DNA of 10,072 nucleotides from an uncultured delta proteobacterium (GCA_903872255.1 CAIQJW010000323.1:1-10072), one strand, 5' to 3'; positions 1-7,014 are shown, numbered from the stretch's first letter. Numbers and translations: made by a program. The notes: generated from the sequence alone by a model not told the origin.

Positions 1-471
<471 letters not shown>

Positions 472-509
472 TTAATCAAAAATTTTCAATAACATATATA
501 GTTGTCCTT

Positions 510-532
510 AAAATTTAGAAGTGATTAAATTT

Positions 533-533
<1 letters not shown>
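510..533 (+). other. AT-rich hairpin in 23S-5S spacer
   Basis: A perfect 8-bp inverted repeat, AAAATTTA at 510-517 and TAAATTTT at 526-533, encloses the 8-nt loop GAAGTGAT. It ends directly at the 5' end of the 5S rRNA. In the transcript it would form a weak A-U stem. Spacer elements of this kind can mark processing sites (RNase E-type enzymes cut AU-rich spacer in other bacteria), but a processing role here is inference. The 472-533 spacer holds no tRNA. Confidence 0.45.
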
Positions 534-650
<117 letters not shown>

Positions 651-667
651 TTTTTTTGTGCAAAAAT

Positions 668-692
668 GGCGCCCTTTTTGGGCGTCTTTTTT
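668..692 (+). terminator. rRNA operon intrinsic terminator
   Basis: A 7-bp GC-rich stem, GGCGCCC at 668-674 with GGGCGTC at 680-686 (one G-U pair), has a TTTTT loop and is followed by six T at 687-692. This is a classic Rho-independent terminator 18 nt beyond the 5S rRNA. It should end the rrn transcript before the downstream protein gene. Two near-identical 12-mers flank the hairpin (TTTTGTGCAAAA at 654-665 and the perfect palindrome TTTTGTACAAAA at 689-700). Confidence 0.88.
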
Positions 693-739
693 GTACAAAA
701 GTGCGGGCCGGACGCTTCTCTTAACATCTTAGAAGGATC

Positions 740-768
740 TTGACTGGCATTTGGGGAAATGTGATAGG
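740..768 (+). promoter_or_regulatory. Candidate sigma70-type promoter for the DUF6125 gene
   Basis: TTGACT at 740-745 (5 of 6 to the -35 consensus) is followed after 17 bp by GATAGG at 763-768 (3 of 6 to the -10 consensus), which is preceded by TGT as in an extended -10. Transcription would begin near 775 and leave a ~20-nt leader carrying the GGAGG at 781-785. The -10 is poor, so this is a reasonable candidate only. It lies downstream of the rRNA terminator, so the gene would have its own promoter. Confidence 0.35.
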
Positions 769-794
769 CTGTAAGGCGATGGAGGAAAACTTTT

Positions 795-1310
795 ATGAAG
801 ATACCGCAGTTCGATAGCGAAGAACTTCGGCCTTATATTGAATTCATGGTGAACTCATTCAGGAAAACTGACGGATTCTGGTTTCTCGGGGTAGAACAGG
901 CGTACGGTTACGATGCTGCGATCAAGATGAACGAAACAGTGTGGCACAGGATGGGTAAGATCATGACCCGGGAGATCAAAGAGAGATTCTCTATTGAGGA
1001 AAAGGGGCTGAAAGGCCTTGCCAGAGTACTTCGATATTCCCCGTGGACAATGATATCGGAGTTTGACATCGAGGAGAAAGACGAGGAAATCATAATTTCA
1101 ATCCCCCATTGCGCTTCCCAGGAGGCTCGCCTGAAGAAAGGAATGGGAGAATATAGCTGTAAGGATATGCACCTGGGTGAATTTGAGAACTGCATCGAGG
1201 AAATAGACAGGGACATTAAGGTTGAATGCCTGTTTGCTCCTCCTGATCCTCATCCTAAAGATTTATTTTGTAAGTGGCGTTTCACCATGAACAAGGACAA
1301 AATCAAGTAG
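795..1310 (+). CDS. DUF6125 family protein (function unknown)
   Basis: The product is a 171-residue soluble protein without signal peptide or membrane segment. I recognise it, from memory, as resembling DUF6125 proteins of anaerobic bacteria and archaea, which are distantly like the L-2-amino-thiazoline-4-carboxylate hydrolase family. The supporting motifs are the PHCASQEARLKKGMGEY stretch at 104-120, CKDMHLGEFE at 122-131, and ECLFAPPDPHP with LFCKW at 144-161. Conserved-looking Cys and His residues (H105, C106, C122, H126, C145, H153, C159) suggest a thiol or metal-binding site, which is inference. The ATG at 795 has GGAGG at 781-785, 9 nt upstream. The gene lies alone between the rRNA terminator and the convergent flavoenzyme gene. 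The two stops overlap, with TAG at 1308-1310 and the other gene's TGA at 1303-1305 on the opposite strand. Substrate and pathway are unknown. Confidence 0.8.
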   Translation: MKIPQFDSEELRPYIEFMVNSFRKTDGFWFLGVEQAYGYDAAIKMNETVWHRMGKIMTREIKERFSIEEKGLKGLARVLRYSPWTMISEFDIEEKDEEIIISIPHCASQEARLKKGMGEYSCKDMHLGEFENCIEEIDRDIKVECLFAPPDPHPKDLFCKWRFTMNKDKIK

Positions 1311-2454
1311 AATTATCCATCGCTTTGCAGCCGGTCCCTGTCAACTCTGCCATGAGTTCTTTCACTGTCGTAAGTCTGTCGATCCGATAACCATTCACAC
1401 CGACGGTATAAAGCGGCTCCTCCAGGCCAGGATTGTAACCGGCCGAACTGAGAAGACCGTTGCAGATACAAAAGCTGTTGCTATTCTCCAACTTGCTGTC
1501 GCATTGATTGAATACGCCGTTACGGTCCGGCCTCAGCATGTACCCCTTGTCGCACACGGGTTTCCTTTTCCTCGAAAGAGCACTTTGGTACATGCCAGAT
1601 TGCCTGATTACCATAAAAGGTAAGCCACTGGGGGAACCGGGATTGTGTGCAACAACAATATCTTCCTCGCGTGCATCGATCACCGCCTGTTTGTATGCGT
1701 CGGTTGCGCTGCACTCCCGGGTAACTATGAAGCGTGTTCCCATCTGTACCCCGTCTGCTCCCATTTTGAGAAATCTCACAATGTCACTGTGGTCGTAGAT
1801 ACCACCGGCCACTATTACGGGAAAACCTCCGTGTTTTTCTGCCATTTCCTTGACCGGCGGAAAAAGATTTTCAAGCCTGTTCGATTCGAGGTTGAGCTCC
1901 TCGAATTTGAACCCTAAATGTCCGCCCGCCAACGGCCCCTCGAGCACCACCGCATCGGGTCTGTATCCTGCCCGTTCCCATTTTTTGCATATCAGCTCGA
2001 GTGCCCGGGGTGAAGATACGATGGGAATAAGCGCTGTCTCCCCAGGGTCTTTGATAAGAGGCAGCCGCAAGGGAAGGCCGGCGCCTGAAATGATAAAATC
2101 CGCCCCTGCGTCTATTGCGCCCTCTACTATTGCGTCATGAGTTTGCAGGAGTGCGACCATGATATTGATACCCGCGAACCCGCCGCTCTGCTTAGACAAT
2201 GAGATTTCTTCGTATGCTGCCTCATAGGCGGAGCATTTTCTCCCGTTTCTTTTTGATATCACCCGATCGAGAGCGGCACTCGATACAATGCCGACACCGC
2301 CTTCCTGCGCTACGGCGCCGGCAAGGGGGGAGAGAGAAACGCCAACACCCATACCGCCCTGGATGATAGGCACAGGTATCTTTTTCCCCTTGATGACTAA
2401 AGGCGGCAGCTCCACACCTGCACTCACTTCTACCTGGTGTCCCTCACTGTTCAT
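1303..2454 (-). CDS. NAD(P)H-dependent flavin oxidoreductase, nitronate monooxygenase / FabK-like
   Basis: The product is a 383-residue TIM-barrel FMN enzyme of the nitronate monooxygenase/2-nitropropane dioxygenase family, which also contains the enoyl-ACP reductase FabK. Visible motifs are IIQGGMGVGVS (30-40), EGPLAGGHLG (172-181, with H179 at the position of the family's active-site His), VAGGIYDHSDI (215-225) and MGADGVQMGTRF (231-242), the last two being the flavin-phosphate binding loops. The C-terminal tail (about 285-383) is longer than in FabK and carries C301, C318, C329 and C331 (FCICNG). Its start has a GAGG about 8 nt upstream. It begins 12 bp after the KASIII gene and is last in the operon with an ACP. 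A reaction on an ACP- or CoA-bound acyl chain, such as enoyl reduction or a reverse oxidation, is therefore more likely than nitronate detoxification. That choice is inferred from context. Confidence 0.85.
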   Translation of the reverse strand: MNSEGHQVEVSAGVELPPLVIKGKKIPVPIIQGGMGVGVSLSPLAGAVAQEGGVGIVSSAALDRVISKRNGRKCSAYEAAYEEISLSKQSGGFAGINIMVALLQTHDAIVEGAIDAGADFIISGAGLPLRLPLIKDPGETALIPIVSSPRALELICKKWERAGYRPDAVVLEGPLAGGHLGFKFEELNLESNRLENLFPPVKEMAEKHGGFPVIVAGGIYDHSDIVRFLKMGADGVQMGTRFIVTRECSATDAYKQAVIDAREEDIVVAHNPGSPSGLPFMVIRQSGMYQSALSRKRKPVCDKGYMLRPDRNGVFNQCDSKLENSNSFCICNGLLSSAGYNPGLEEPLYTVGVNGYRIDRLTTVKELMAELTGTGCKAMDNST

Positions 2455-2466
2455 CTTCGTCCCTCA

Positions 2467-3411
2467 CTATTTTTTTAAAAGCATTGCACCGCTTGAATAT
2501 CCACCGCCAAAAACGGTGACCGCGATAAGCTCGTCTTTCTTGAACTTCTCCCAGTTCTGCGACAGTGCGATTGTTGTACTCGCGCAACCCGTATTTCCTG
2601 CATCCTCCACGTTCGTGATCACCTCGCCGTTATGCAATCCCAGGATTTCGCCAACCTGGGCGATGATCCTTAAATTTGCCTGATGGGGAATGAGATGCGC
2701 GATATCTTTTGTCGTATAATGGTTCTTTTTCAGAATCGTTTTCACTTCGGTGACCATGTATCTGATCGCATTCATGAATATATCCCTGCCGGCAGGCATC
2801 TTAAGACCACCGTTGCCCGGCCGCAGATGAATTGCGTCCATGGCTTTTCCGAGGTGGCCGAGCCCCGTTGTGTTTATATCCAGTATTTTAACGTCTTTAT
2901 CGGAAATTGTCTCCTTCGAAATCAAAACGGCGCCTGCCCCGTCACCCCACAGGGGACCGCACTGGGCATCCGTATCGTCGCTGTAGGCGCTGTTATGCTC
3001 CGAAGCGATGACAAGGGCTTTATGTGCCTTACCTGTCGCGAAATATCCCTCGACAACCTCGACGGCATTTATAAAGGAGGAGCACGCCGATGAGATCGAG
3101 ATAGCCCGGGCCTTCGGAACATCAAGGAAATGCTGGACCGCATGGGCGAGAGTGGCGATTGTATCGTAGGGGGTGTATGTAGCCCCGACAATGAGATCAA
3201 TGTCTTTTGCCGAATAGGGAATGTGCTCGAATACATGTTTGCACGCTTCCACTGCCATTGTGTTTGTGTTTTCGTGGCAGCAGGCTCTCGCCCGTGATCG
3301 TATTCCCGATCTTTTCCGGATCCAGTCGTCCGACACCCCTGCCAGGCATTGGTAGCGCTCGTTGCGCATGGTAGTTGCGGGCAAATAGTGCGAAGCTGCA
3401 TTGATATACAT
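2467..3411 (-). CDS. 3-oxoacyl-ACP synthase III (KASIII, FabH-like)
   Basis: The product is a 314-residue thiolase-fold condensing enzyme. KASIII enzymes join an acyl-CoA starter to malonyl-ACP. The catalytic triad is complete: C110 in SSACSSF, H243 in PHQAN (242-246) and N273 in AGNTG. DDWIRKRSGIRSR (28-40) matches the family's N-terminal signature, and VFGGGYSSGAMLL closes the protein. I chose the ATG at 3411. It gives the usual FabH N-terminus (MYINAASHYLP) and has AAGG at 3421-3418, 6 nt upstream. The ATG at 3426 (five residues longer) overlaps the upstream stop as ATGA but lacks a Shine-Dalgarno, and the ATG at 3480 lies inside the upstream gene. The gene follows the PilZ-acyltransferase gene and precedes the flavoenzyme gene. 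It sits outside any housekeeping fab cluster, so it is probably a pathway-specific paralogue; its starter acyl group is unknown. Confidence 0.93.
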   Translation of the reverse strand: MYINAASHYLPATTMRNERYQCLAGVSDDWIRKRSGIRSRARACCHENTNTMAVEACKHVFEHIPYSAKDIDLIVGATYTPYDTIATLAHAVQHFLDVPKARAISISSACSSFINAVEVVEGYFATGKAHKALVIASEHNSAYSDDTDAQCGPLWGDGAGAVLISKETISDKDVKILDINTTGLGHLGKAMDAIHLRPGNGGLKMPAGRDIFMNAIRYMVTEVKTILKKNHYTTKDIAHLIPHQANLRIIAQVGEILGLHNGEVITNVEDAGNTGCASTTIALSQNWEKFKKDELIAVTVFGGGYSSGAMLLKK

Positions 3412-3422
3412 AAGGCACCTTT

Positions 3423-5597
3423 TCATCCGAATTTTACTTTTAACCGGGTCTCCAGGTAATGAAGATATGCGTTTGCACACCTCGGCAGATCAAGTATCCA
3501 GACATAATACTGCTTTTCATGCGGGACGTTGTTTGCTTTAGCGTATTCAAACGGGTAAACCATCACGGGTATAGTGTCTAAATTGTAAGAACCTGCGAAC
3601 TGATTCACTGCCGCCGAGATCGTCTTCCAATCAACGCCCTCCTGATCTAAAACTACTATCTTGACCGAATTGAGCAGCTCGGAAAGATTCATTCCAAGAT
3701 CGGCGTGGTTGACGATGAAGACTGCTTTCAGGCCATCTTCATTGAGAAGTGAATAAAGGCAGACATTTCGTTCAAATCCTAATGTATGATACAGCTCTAT
3801 CACGGCATTATTGGCGCCGGGCTCGCGCAAACCGAAGGCGTCTATCAATAAGCCGCCCCCTTCTGGAGAAGACCCTCCTGAAGCGATCCGGTAAAACGTA
3901 TCGAACTCCCGGATGTCCTCGGGCGTTGATTTCCTTACAACCCAGCCGTCGGGAAGGCCTTCTGGCGCTGTTATTTTGAAGGTTACATAAGCAAACAGGT
4001 CCAGTGAACACCCGCGGGGATCGTTGTGCTCCCGTGCAAATTTCCCGTAGACCATTTCGGGAAAGTGATTGTCCGGCCGGAAATAGCACATAACATATTG
4101 CATACCCGGTGTGGGTAATCTGTATATACCATTGACGTAATTTACCATGAGCTTGAGTATACCGATGCCCGTCCTCCGGCTCGTTATCCTGGCCGCGTGA
4201 TGGTGCAGCATCCAGGCCCTCTCGTAGCCTTTTAACATGGATAAATGCGCTAAGATCTTTCCGTCTTTTTCGTATGTGTAATTAACCGCTATTTCTGGAG
4301 TATCCTGATAAAGCTTCTTATAGATCGTTTTGAATTTATCGATGTATGATTTCAACAGTTTATATTTTTTCGGATAAATGAAGCCCGTATGAAAGAAAAA
4401 TTCCCAGAGCGCGTCAACGTCCAGATCGCCCGAAATGTTGTTGCAAGGGTCTTCAATGTTGCTTATCAATTGGGTCAGACGGCCGTACGTGGGGATATTC
4501 ATATCGAGAAAGGCAAGCCCGCATCTGACGGTGGTTCCATCTATTTCCCGGCAGTAGACGACCTGCGCTGTGCATTTTAGTTTAAGCCCTCCGGGAAAAT
4601 TGATCACAAGCGTGGGAATTATCATGCCCGGAAGAAGAACGGCATTTTCGACAGGCTCATAAATTGCCAATCCGGAATAGGAAATATCGGCGACCACTCT
4701 GTGAATCGTCGTTCCCGACAGAGGATGCTCAAAAATTATTTTTGGTGAAGGGTTTAAGCGATGTCGCTCAGGCCTGACCTCCTTTTTTGGAAATCTGTTG
4801 ATGGATCGCATATCGGGCCAGACGACAATATCCCTGGACCGGGCGCTTTCGCTCTGTCGTAGAACCGTGCATTTACACGTCAGTATCATCCGTGTGCCGT
4901 TCATCAGATTTATCAGGCAGTAGTCTTCCGGGTTAAGCCAGTTGAGCGAACAGGAGCGATCAGGTTCCACTCTTATCCGGAAACCTTTCGCATTGAAATT
5001 AAGGAGAATGCCTCTTGCCACGAAACCGTTTTGAATCAACTCCACTCCCATCTGGTTTGCGGGGTGGCGCTTTATCTTTCTGCGTTCCAGCAATAAACCT
5101 TTACCCGTGATACGCATCGATATGAATTTCTCGCTGATCTCGGTCATTTCGCAAGGAACGAGTATACAGGAATCGCCATCGTTCACGAAGAGCCATTCGA
5201 ATGTGCACGATTCAAGTTTCACGTTATGAACATTGGTTTGCCACAAACAGACGACATTGGTATCCAGACACGGCTCGGGCCGCGCACTCAAAAGAATGCT
5301 ATCTCTATGCTTAGGATGCCTGAGGCTTATCAATATGTTGTCACCACGGAAATGAATATAGTTGAGGTTGTTAATGACCTTTTCGATCTCTACTTGTTTT
5401 GCATTTTCGAAAACATCCAGGCCGATGTTCTGTTGGAAACTCAGGGGTGGAAAAACATCTTTTTCAGAAGTCTCCCCTCTTTCTATAAGTCGCACGCTCG
5501 CACCGCTATCTCTCACCATTGCCTTACCTCCCTGCGGGAAATCGGGTTCCATTGCCATACGCTGCTGTATCGGCGTCCATAGTTTTGCGGCTCTCAT
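3423..5597 (-). CDS. Tandem PilZ-like and GNAT-like acyltransferase fusion protein
   Basis: The 724-residue product is cytosolic, with no signal or membrane segment. After a ~165-residue N-terminal region, a first PilZ-like domain has R173xxxR177 and then NFNAKG (200-205), a near match to the c-di-GMP motif [D/N]xSxxG with N for S. A second PilZ-like domain has a degenerate arginine cluster (R275, R278, R280) and the exact motif DISYSG (304-309). From about 390 the protein resembles GNAT N-acyltransferases: AHLSMLKGYERAWMLHHHAA (450-469) leads into RRTGIG (474-479), which fits the (Q/R)xxGx(G/A) acyl-CoA pyrophosphate loop. A further GNAT-like segment (about 553-712) has no such loop. The ATG at 5597 overlaps the methyltransferase stop (ATGA), with GAGGA just upstream. 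Expected role: c-di-GMP-responsive transfer of an acyl group from ACP or CoA. The domain calls are by eye, and enzyme activity is inferred. Confidence 0.72.
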   Translation of the reverse strand: MRAAKLWTPIQQRMAMEPDFPQGGKAMVRDSGASVRLIERGETSEKDVFPPLSFQQNIGLDVFENAKQVEIEKVINNLNYIHFRGDNILISLRHPKHRDSILLSARPEPCLDTNVVCLWQTNVHNVKLESCTFEWLFVNDGDSCILVPCEMTEISEKFISMRITGKGLLLERRKIKRHPANQMGVELIQNGFVARGILLNFNAKGFRIRVEPDRSCSLNWLNPEDYCLINLMNGTRMILTCKCTVLRQSESARSRDIVVWPDMRSINRFPKKEVRPERHRLNPSPKIIFEHPLSGTTIHRVVADISYSGLAIYEPVENAVLLPGMIIPTLVINFPGGLKLKCTAQVVYCREIDGTTVRCGLAFLDMNIPTYGRLTQLISNIEDPCNNISGDLDVDALWEFFFHTGFIYPKKYKLLKSYIDKFKTIYKKLYQDTPEIAVNYTYEKDGKILAHLSMLKGYERAWMLHHHAARITSRRTGIGILKLMVNYVNGIYRLPTPGMQYVMCYFRPDNHFPEMVYGKFAREHNDPRGCSLDLFAYVTFKITAPEGLPDGWVVRKSTPEDIREFDTFYRIASGGSSPEGGGLLIDAFGLREPGANNAVIELYHTLGFERNVCLYSLLNEDGLKAVFIVNHADLGMNLSELLNSVKIVVLDQEGVDWKTISAAVNQFAGSYNLDTIPVMVYPFEYAKANNVPHEKQYYVWILDLPRCANAYLHYLETRLKVKFG

Positions 5598-6418
5598 AAT
5601 TCCTCGGGTTTAGCTCGACCCTTGCACATGATCAGGGGCGTATAGGTAAACCGCCGGGGATCGGCAAGGAAAGCCTGGACATCCGAGAAAAACGATTCGA
5701 AACCGCCAGGGTAGTCTCCAAAAACATTCTCCGCTTTCTTGCCGGCAACCTGCAGTTTTTTTGTCCAGTTGAAGGCATCCACGTCTCTCAGTTTTCCATA
5801 TATTAGATGGTGGGCCATGAGATTCATGCTTATATCGTGGAATCCGAGATCGTAAAGATACGAGTAAAGCTTGCGGCCGCAATACGGATCAAAATTTAAC
5901 TTTTCAGTTGCTTTCATAAGTTTTACAAGGGTCGCTTCCATTTCGCGCGGCAAGTCATAATGACTAAGGCTATTATGATCGAGATCGAGGAGACAAAGAT
6001 AGCCGCCAGGAGACAGGCCTTCACTGAGATTTTTCACTATAACGGGACTTTCCCGGCGGAAATATTCAAGGACAAAGCGGGCCCAGATCACATCGAATTT
6101 ACCGATGCGATCAAGGGGCAGGGGCCTTGTCAGGTCGCAAACCTGGAATGAGAGCCCCTCTGCCCGGTAGTGTTCTTTCGCGTAAGCAATTCTCTTTCCT
6201 GAAAGATCTATTCCAACGACTTCCCCACCGGGCTTAACCATGTCAAAAAGGAGCCGGGAAGTCTTACCGATCCCGCAGCCCGCATCAAGGACCCTCATGC
6301 CGGGTTTTATTCCGCACCAAATTGCCTGCCTTTCTAAATTTTCCGGGTCTGTCTTCAATTCAAGACGTACTTCCTCGTCTGCGTTTTCCATTAAGTAACA
6401 ATTGATGTCGTTTGCCAT
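5594..6418 (-). CDS. Class I SAM-dependent methyltransferase
   Basis: The product is a 274-residue Rossmann-fold methyltransferase. Motif I is VLDAGCGIG (43-51). The acidic residue that binds the SAM ribose is D71 in VVGIDLS, followed by CDL (94-96) for the adenine region and FDVIWARFVLEYF (108-120) as motif IV. It is followed by LSPGGYLCLLDLD (135-147). The ~110-residue C-terminal part (from about 160) carries HHL and YGKLRDVDAFN and probably forms the substrate pocket. It most resembles UbiE/UbiG-type small-molecule methyltransferases, but the acceptor cannot be read from sequence. The ATG at 6418 has GGAG at 6431-6428. It lies 57 bp after the ACP stop, and its own stop overlaps the next start (ATGA), so it is probably co-translated with the PilZ fusion. 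Its product may be a methylated acyl-ACP intermediate or the methylated final acyl product. Confidence 0.88.
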   Translation of the reverse strand: MANDINCYLMENADEEVRLELKTDPENLERQAIWCGIKPGMRVLDAGCGIGKTSRLLFDMVKPGGEVVGIDLSGKRIAYAKEHYRAEGLSFQVCDLTRPLPLDRIGKFDVIWARFVLEYFRRESPVIVKNLSEGLSPGGYLCLLDLDHNSLSHYDLPREMEATLVKLMKATEKLNFDPYCGRKLYSYLYDLGFHDISMNLMAHHLIYGKLRDVDAFNWTKKLQVAGKKAENVFGDYPGGFESFFSDVQAFLADPRRFTYTPLIMCKGRAKPEEL

Positions 6419-6475
6419 TTGCCTGCGCTCCTTGTGTTAAAAGTAAAATCCCATGTAACTCTGCTCACCGGGCGG

Positions 6476-6709
6476 CTATTTCATGTGCTCTTCGATATAC
6501 CGCATGAGGCCCCCGACCGTCTGCAGGCCCTCTGCGTCTTCATCCGGAACCTCAATTCCGAACTGGTCCTCGAGCGCCATCAAGAGCTCGACTATGTCAA
6601 GAGAATCTGCCCCGAGGTCATCGATGAATTTCGCCTCCGGTGCTACCGCGCTTTTGTCGACACCCAACTGGTCAACGATTATCTGTGTGATTGTTTCTAT
6701 AATTGACAT
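6476..6709 (-). CDS. Acyl carrier protein
   Basis: The product is a 77-residue, strongly acidic four-helix carrier of normal ACP length. The phosphopantetheine site is S36 in the invariant GADSLD motif (33-38). It is preceded by FIDDLG and followed by the helix II recognition sequence IVELLMALEDQFGIEVPDED (39-58). The ATG at 6709 has a perfect AGGAGG at 6723-6718, 8 nt upstream, the best Shine-Dalgarno of the operon, which fits high ACP demand. It is first in the operon, so it probably carries the acyl chain for the KASIII, flavoenzyme, methyltransferase and acyltransferase encoded after it. The usual acpP neighbours (fabD, fabG, fabF) are absent. It is therefore likely a second, dedicated carrier and not the housekeeping ACP, although this cannot be proved from one window. 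Confidence 0.96.
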   Translation of the reverse strand: MSIIETITQIIVDQLGVDKSAVAPEAKFIDDLGADSLDIVELLMALEDQFGIEVPDEDAEGLQTVGGLMRYIEEHMK

Positions 6710-6717
6710 CTAAACCC

Positions 6718-6723
6718 CCTCCT
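6718..6723 (-). promoter_or_regulatory. Shine-Dalgarno of the ACP gene
   Basis: The minus strand reads AGGAGG followed by GGGTTTAG and the ATG at 6709. It is a full consensus site at 8-nt spacing, stronger than those of the downstream genes. It fixes the ACP start and suggests the first gene is translated at a higher level. Confidence 0.85.
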
Positions 6724-6791
6724 GTTTTTAAAATATTCCTTTATCTTTTTTCTGATGACGCCTCTTTTTGCATCGTCCTACGTACTGACAT

Positions 6792-6820
6792 GTCATACAT
6801 GGTTGTATCAGTTGCTACAA
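6792..6820 (-). promoter_or_regulatory. Weak candidate promoter for the ACP operon
   Basis: On the minus strand TTGTAG (6820-6815, 3 of 6 to -35) is separated by 17 bp from TATGAC (6797-6792, 4 of 6 to -10). The -10 lies partly within the palindrome TGACATGTCA, as an operator would. Neither hexamer is strong, so the real promoter may be elsewhere in the 6720-6900 region or be activator-dependent. Confidence 0.22.
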
Positions 6821-6872
6821 TCGGTGGCAATATAGGTAAACTACGAGTTAAATAGAGGTAGAAAGCTCGTAT

Positions 6873-6887
6873 TGCATAAACTATGCA
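6873..6887. promoter_or_regulatory. Inverted repeat, possible operator
   Basis: TGCATA and TATGCA form perfect 6-bp arms around AAC. It is a compact dyad of the type bound by dimeric regulators, lying midway between the two divergent start codons. No regulator gene is next to it, so the binding protein is unknown. Confidence 0.35.
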
Positions 6888-6957
6888 CCCGGGCAACAAC
6901 TCGGGGACGTTCCGGTGGTTAATTCTTTAATTGGAGCGTGCATGGTATCAAAAGACC

Positions 6958-6966
6958 TGATATAAT
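6958..6966 (+). promoter_or_regulatory. Extended -10 promoter of the aldo/keto reductase operon
   Basis: TGATATAAT is a perfect extended -10 element (TG-N-TATAAT, with the hexamer at 6961-6966). No good -35 stands at 17 bp (GTGCAT), which is typical of extended -10 promoters. A start of transcription near 6973 would leave a ~42-nt leader before the ATG at 7015. It would make an ATG at 6979 almost leaderless, which supports the later start. Confidence 0.6.
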
Positions 6967-7005
6967 ATAAATTGTCGTATGGTCGTATCAAATGCTGGAG
7001 ATAAT

Positions 7006-7010
7006 GGAGG
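7006..7010 (+). promoter_or_regulatory. Shine-Dalgarno deciding the aldo/keto reductase start
   Basis: GGAGG lies 4 nt before the ATG at 7015. The earlier in-frame ATG at 6979 has no such site, is part of a repeated 12-mer, and would put 12 extra residues before the Tat motif. Confidence 0.7.
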
Positions 7011-7014
7011 CTAT

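Larger units (their letters stand above)
6710..7014. other. Divergent intergenic regulatory region
   Basis: This ~305-bp stretch separates the minus-strand ACP operon from the plus-strand aldo/keto reductase gene and must hold both promoters. It is AT-rich and has no convincing protein gene or tRNA. Visible elements are the palindrome TGACATGTCA (6786-6795), the inverted repeat TGCATA-AAC-TATGCA (6873-6887), TTGTA-N8-TACAA (6803-6820), and two copies of ATGGTYGTATCA exactly 180 bp apart (6799-6810 and 6979-6990), with a shortened ATGGTATCA at 6942-6950. No sigma54-type GG-N10-GC element was noticed. Confidence 0.6.

Noticed and set aside
472..532. A tRNA gene in the rRNA spacer
   Set aside because: The spacer is about 60 nt, AT-rich and has no T-loop or acceptor-stem pattern.
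3412..3480. Longer N-terminus for the KASIII gene, starting at 3480 or 3426
   Set aside because: The extra residues lie inside the PilZ fusion gene or lack a Shine-Dalgarno and do not look like FabH; ATG 3411 gives the family N-terminus and has AAGG at a good distance.
6419..6713. Plus-strand open frames over the ACP gene
   Set aside because: The minus strand encodes an unmistakable ACP with the DSL site and a perfect Shine-Dalgarno.
6979..7014. Aldo/keto reductase start at ATG 6979
   Set aside because: It lies about 6 nt after the predicted transcription start, falls in a repeated 12-mer and has no ribosome site, whereas ATG 7015 has GGAGG just upstream.
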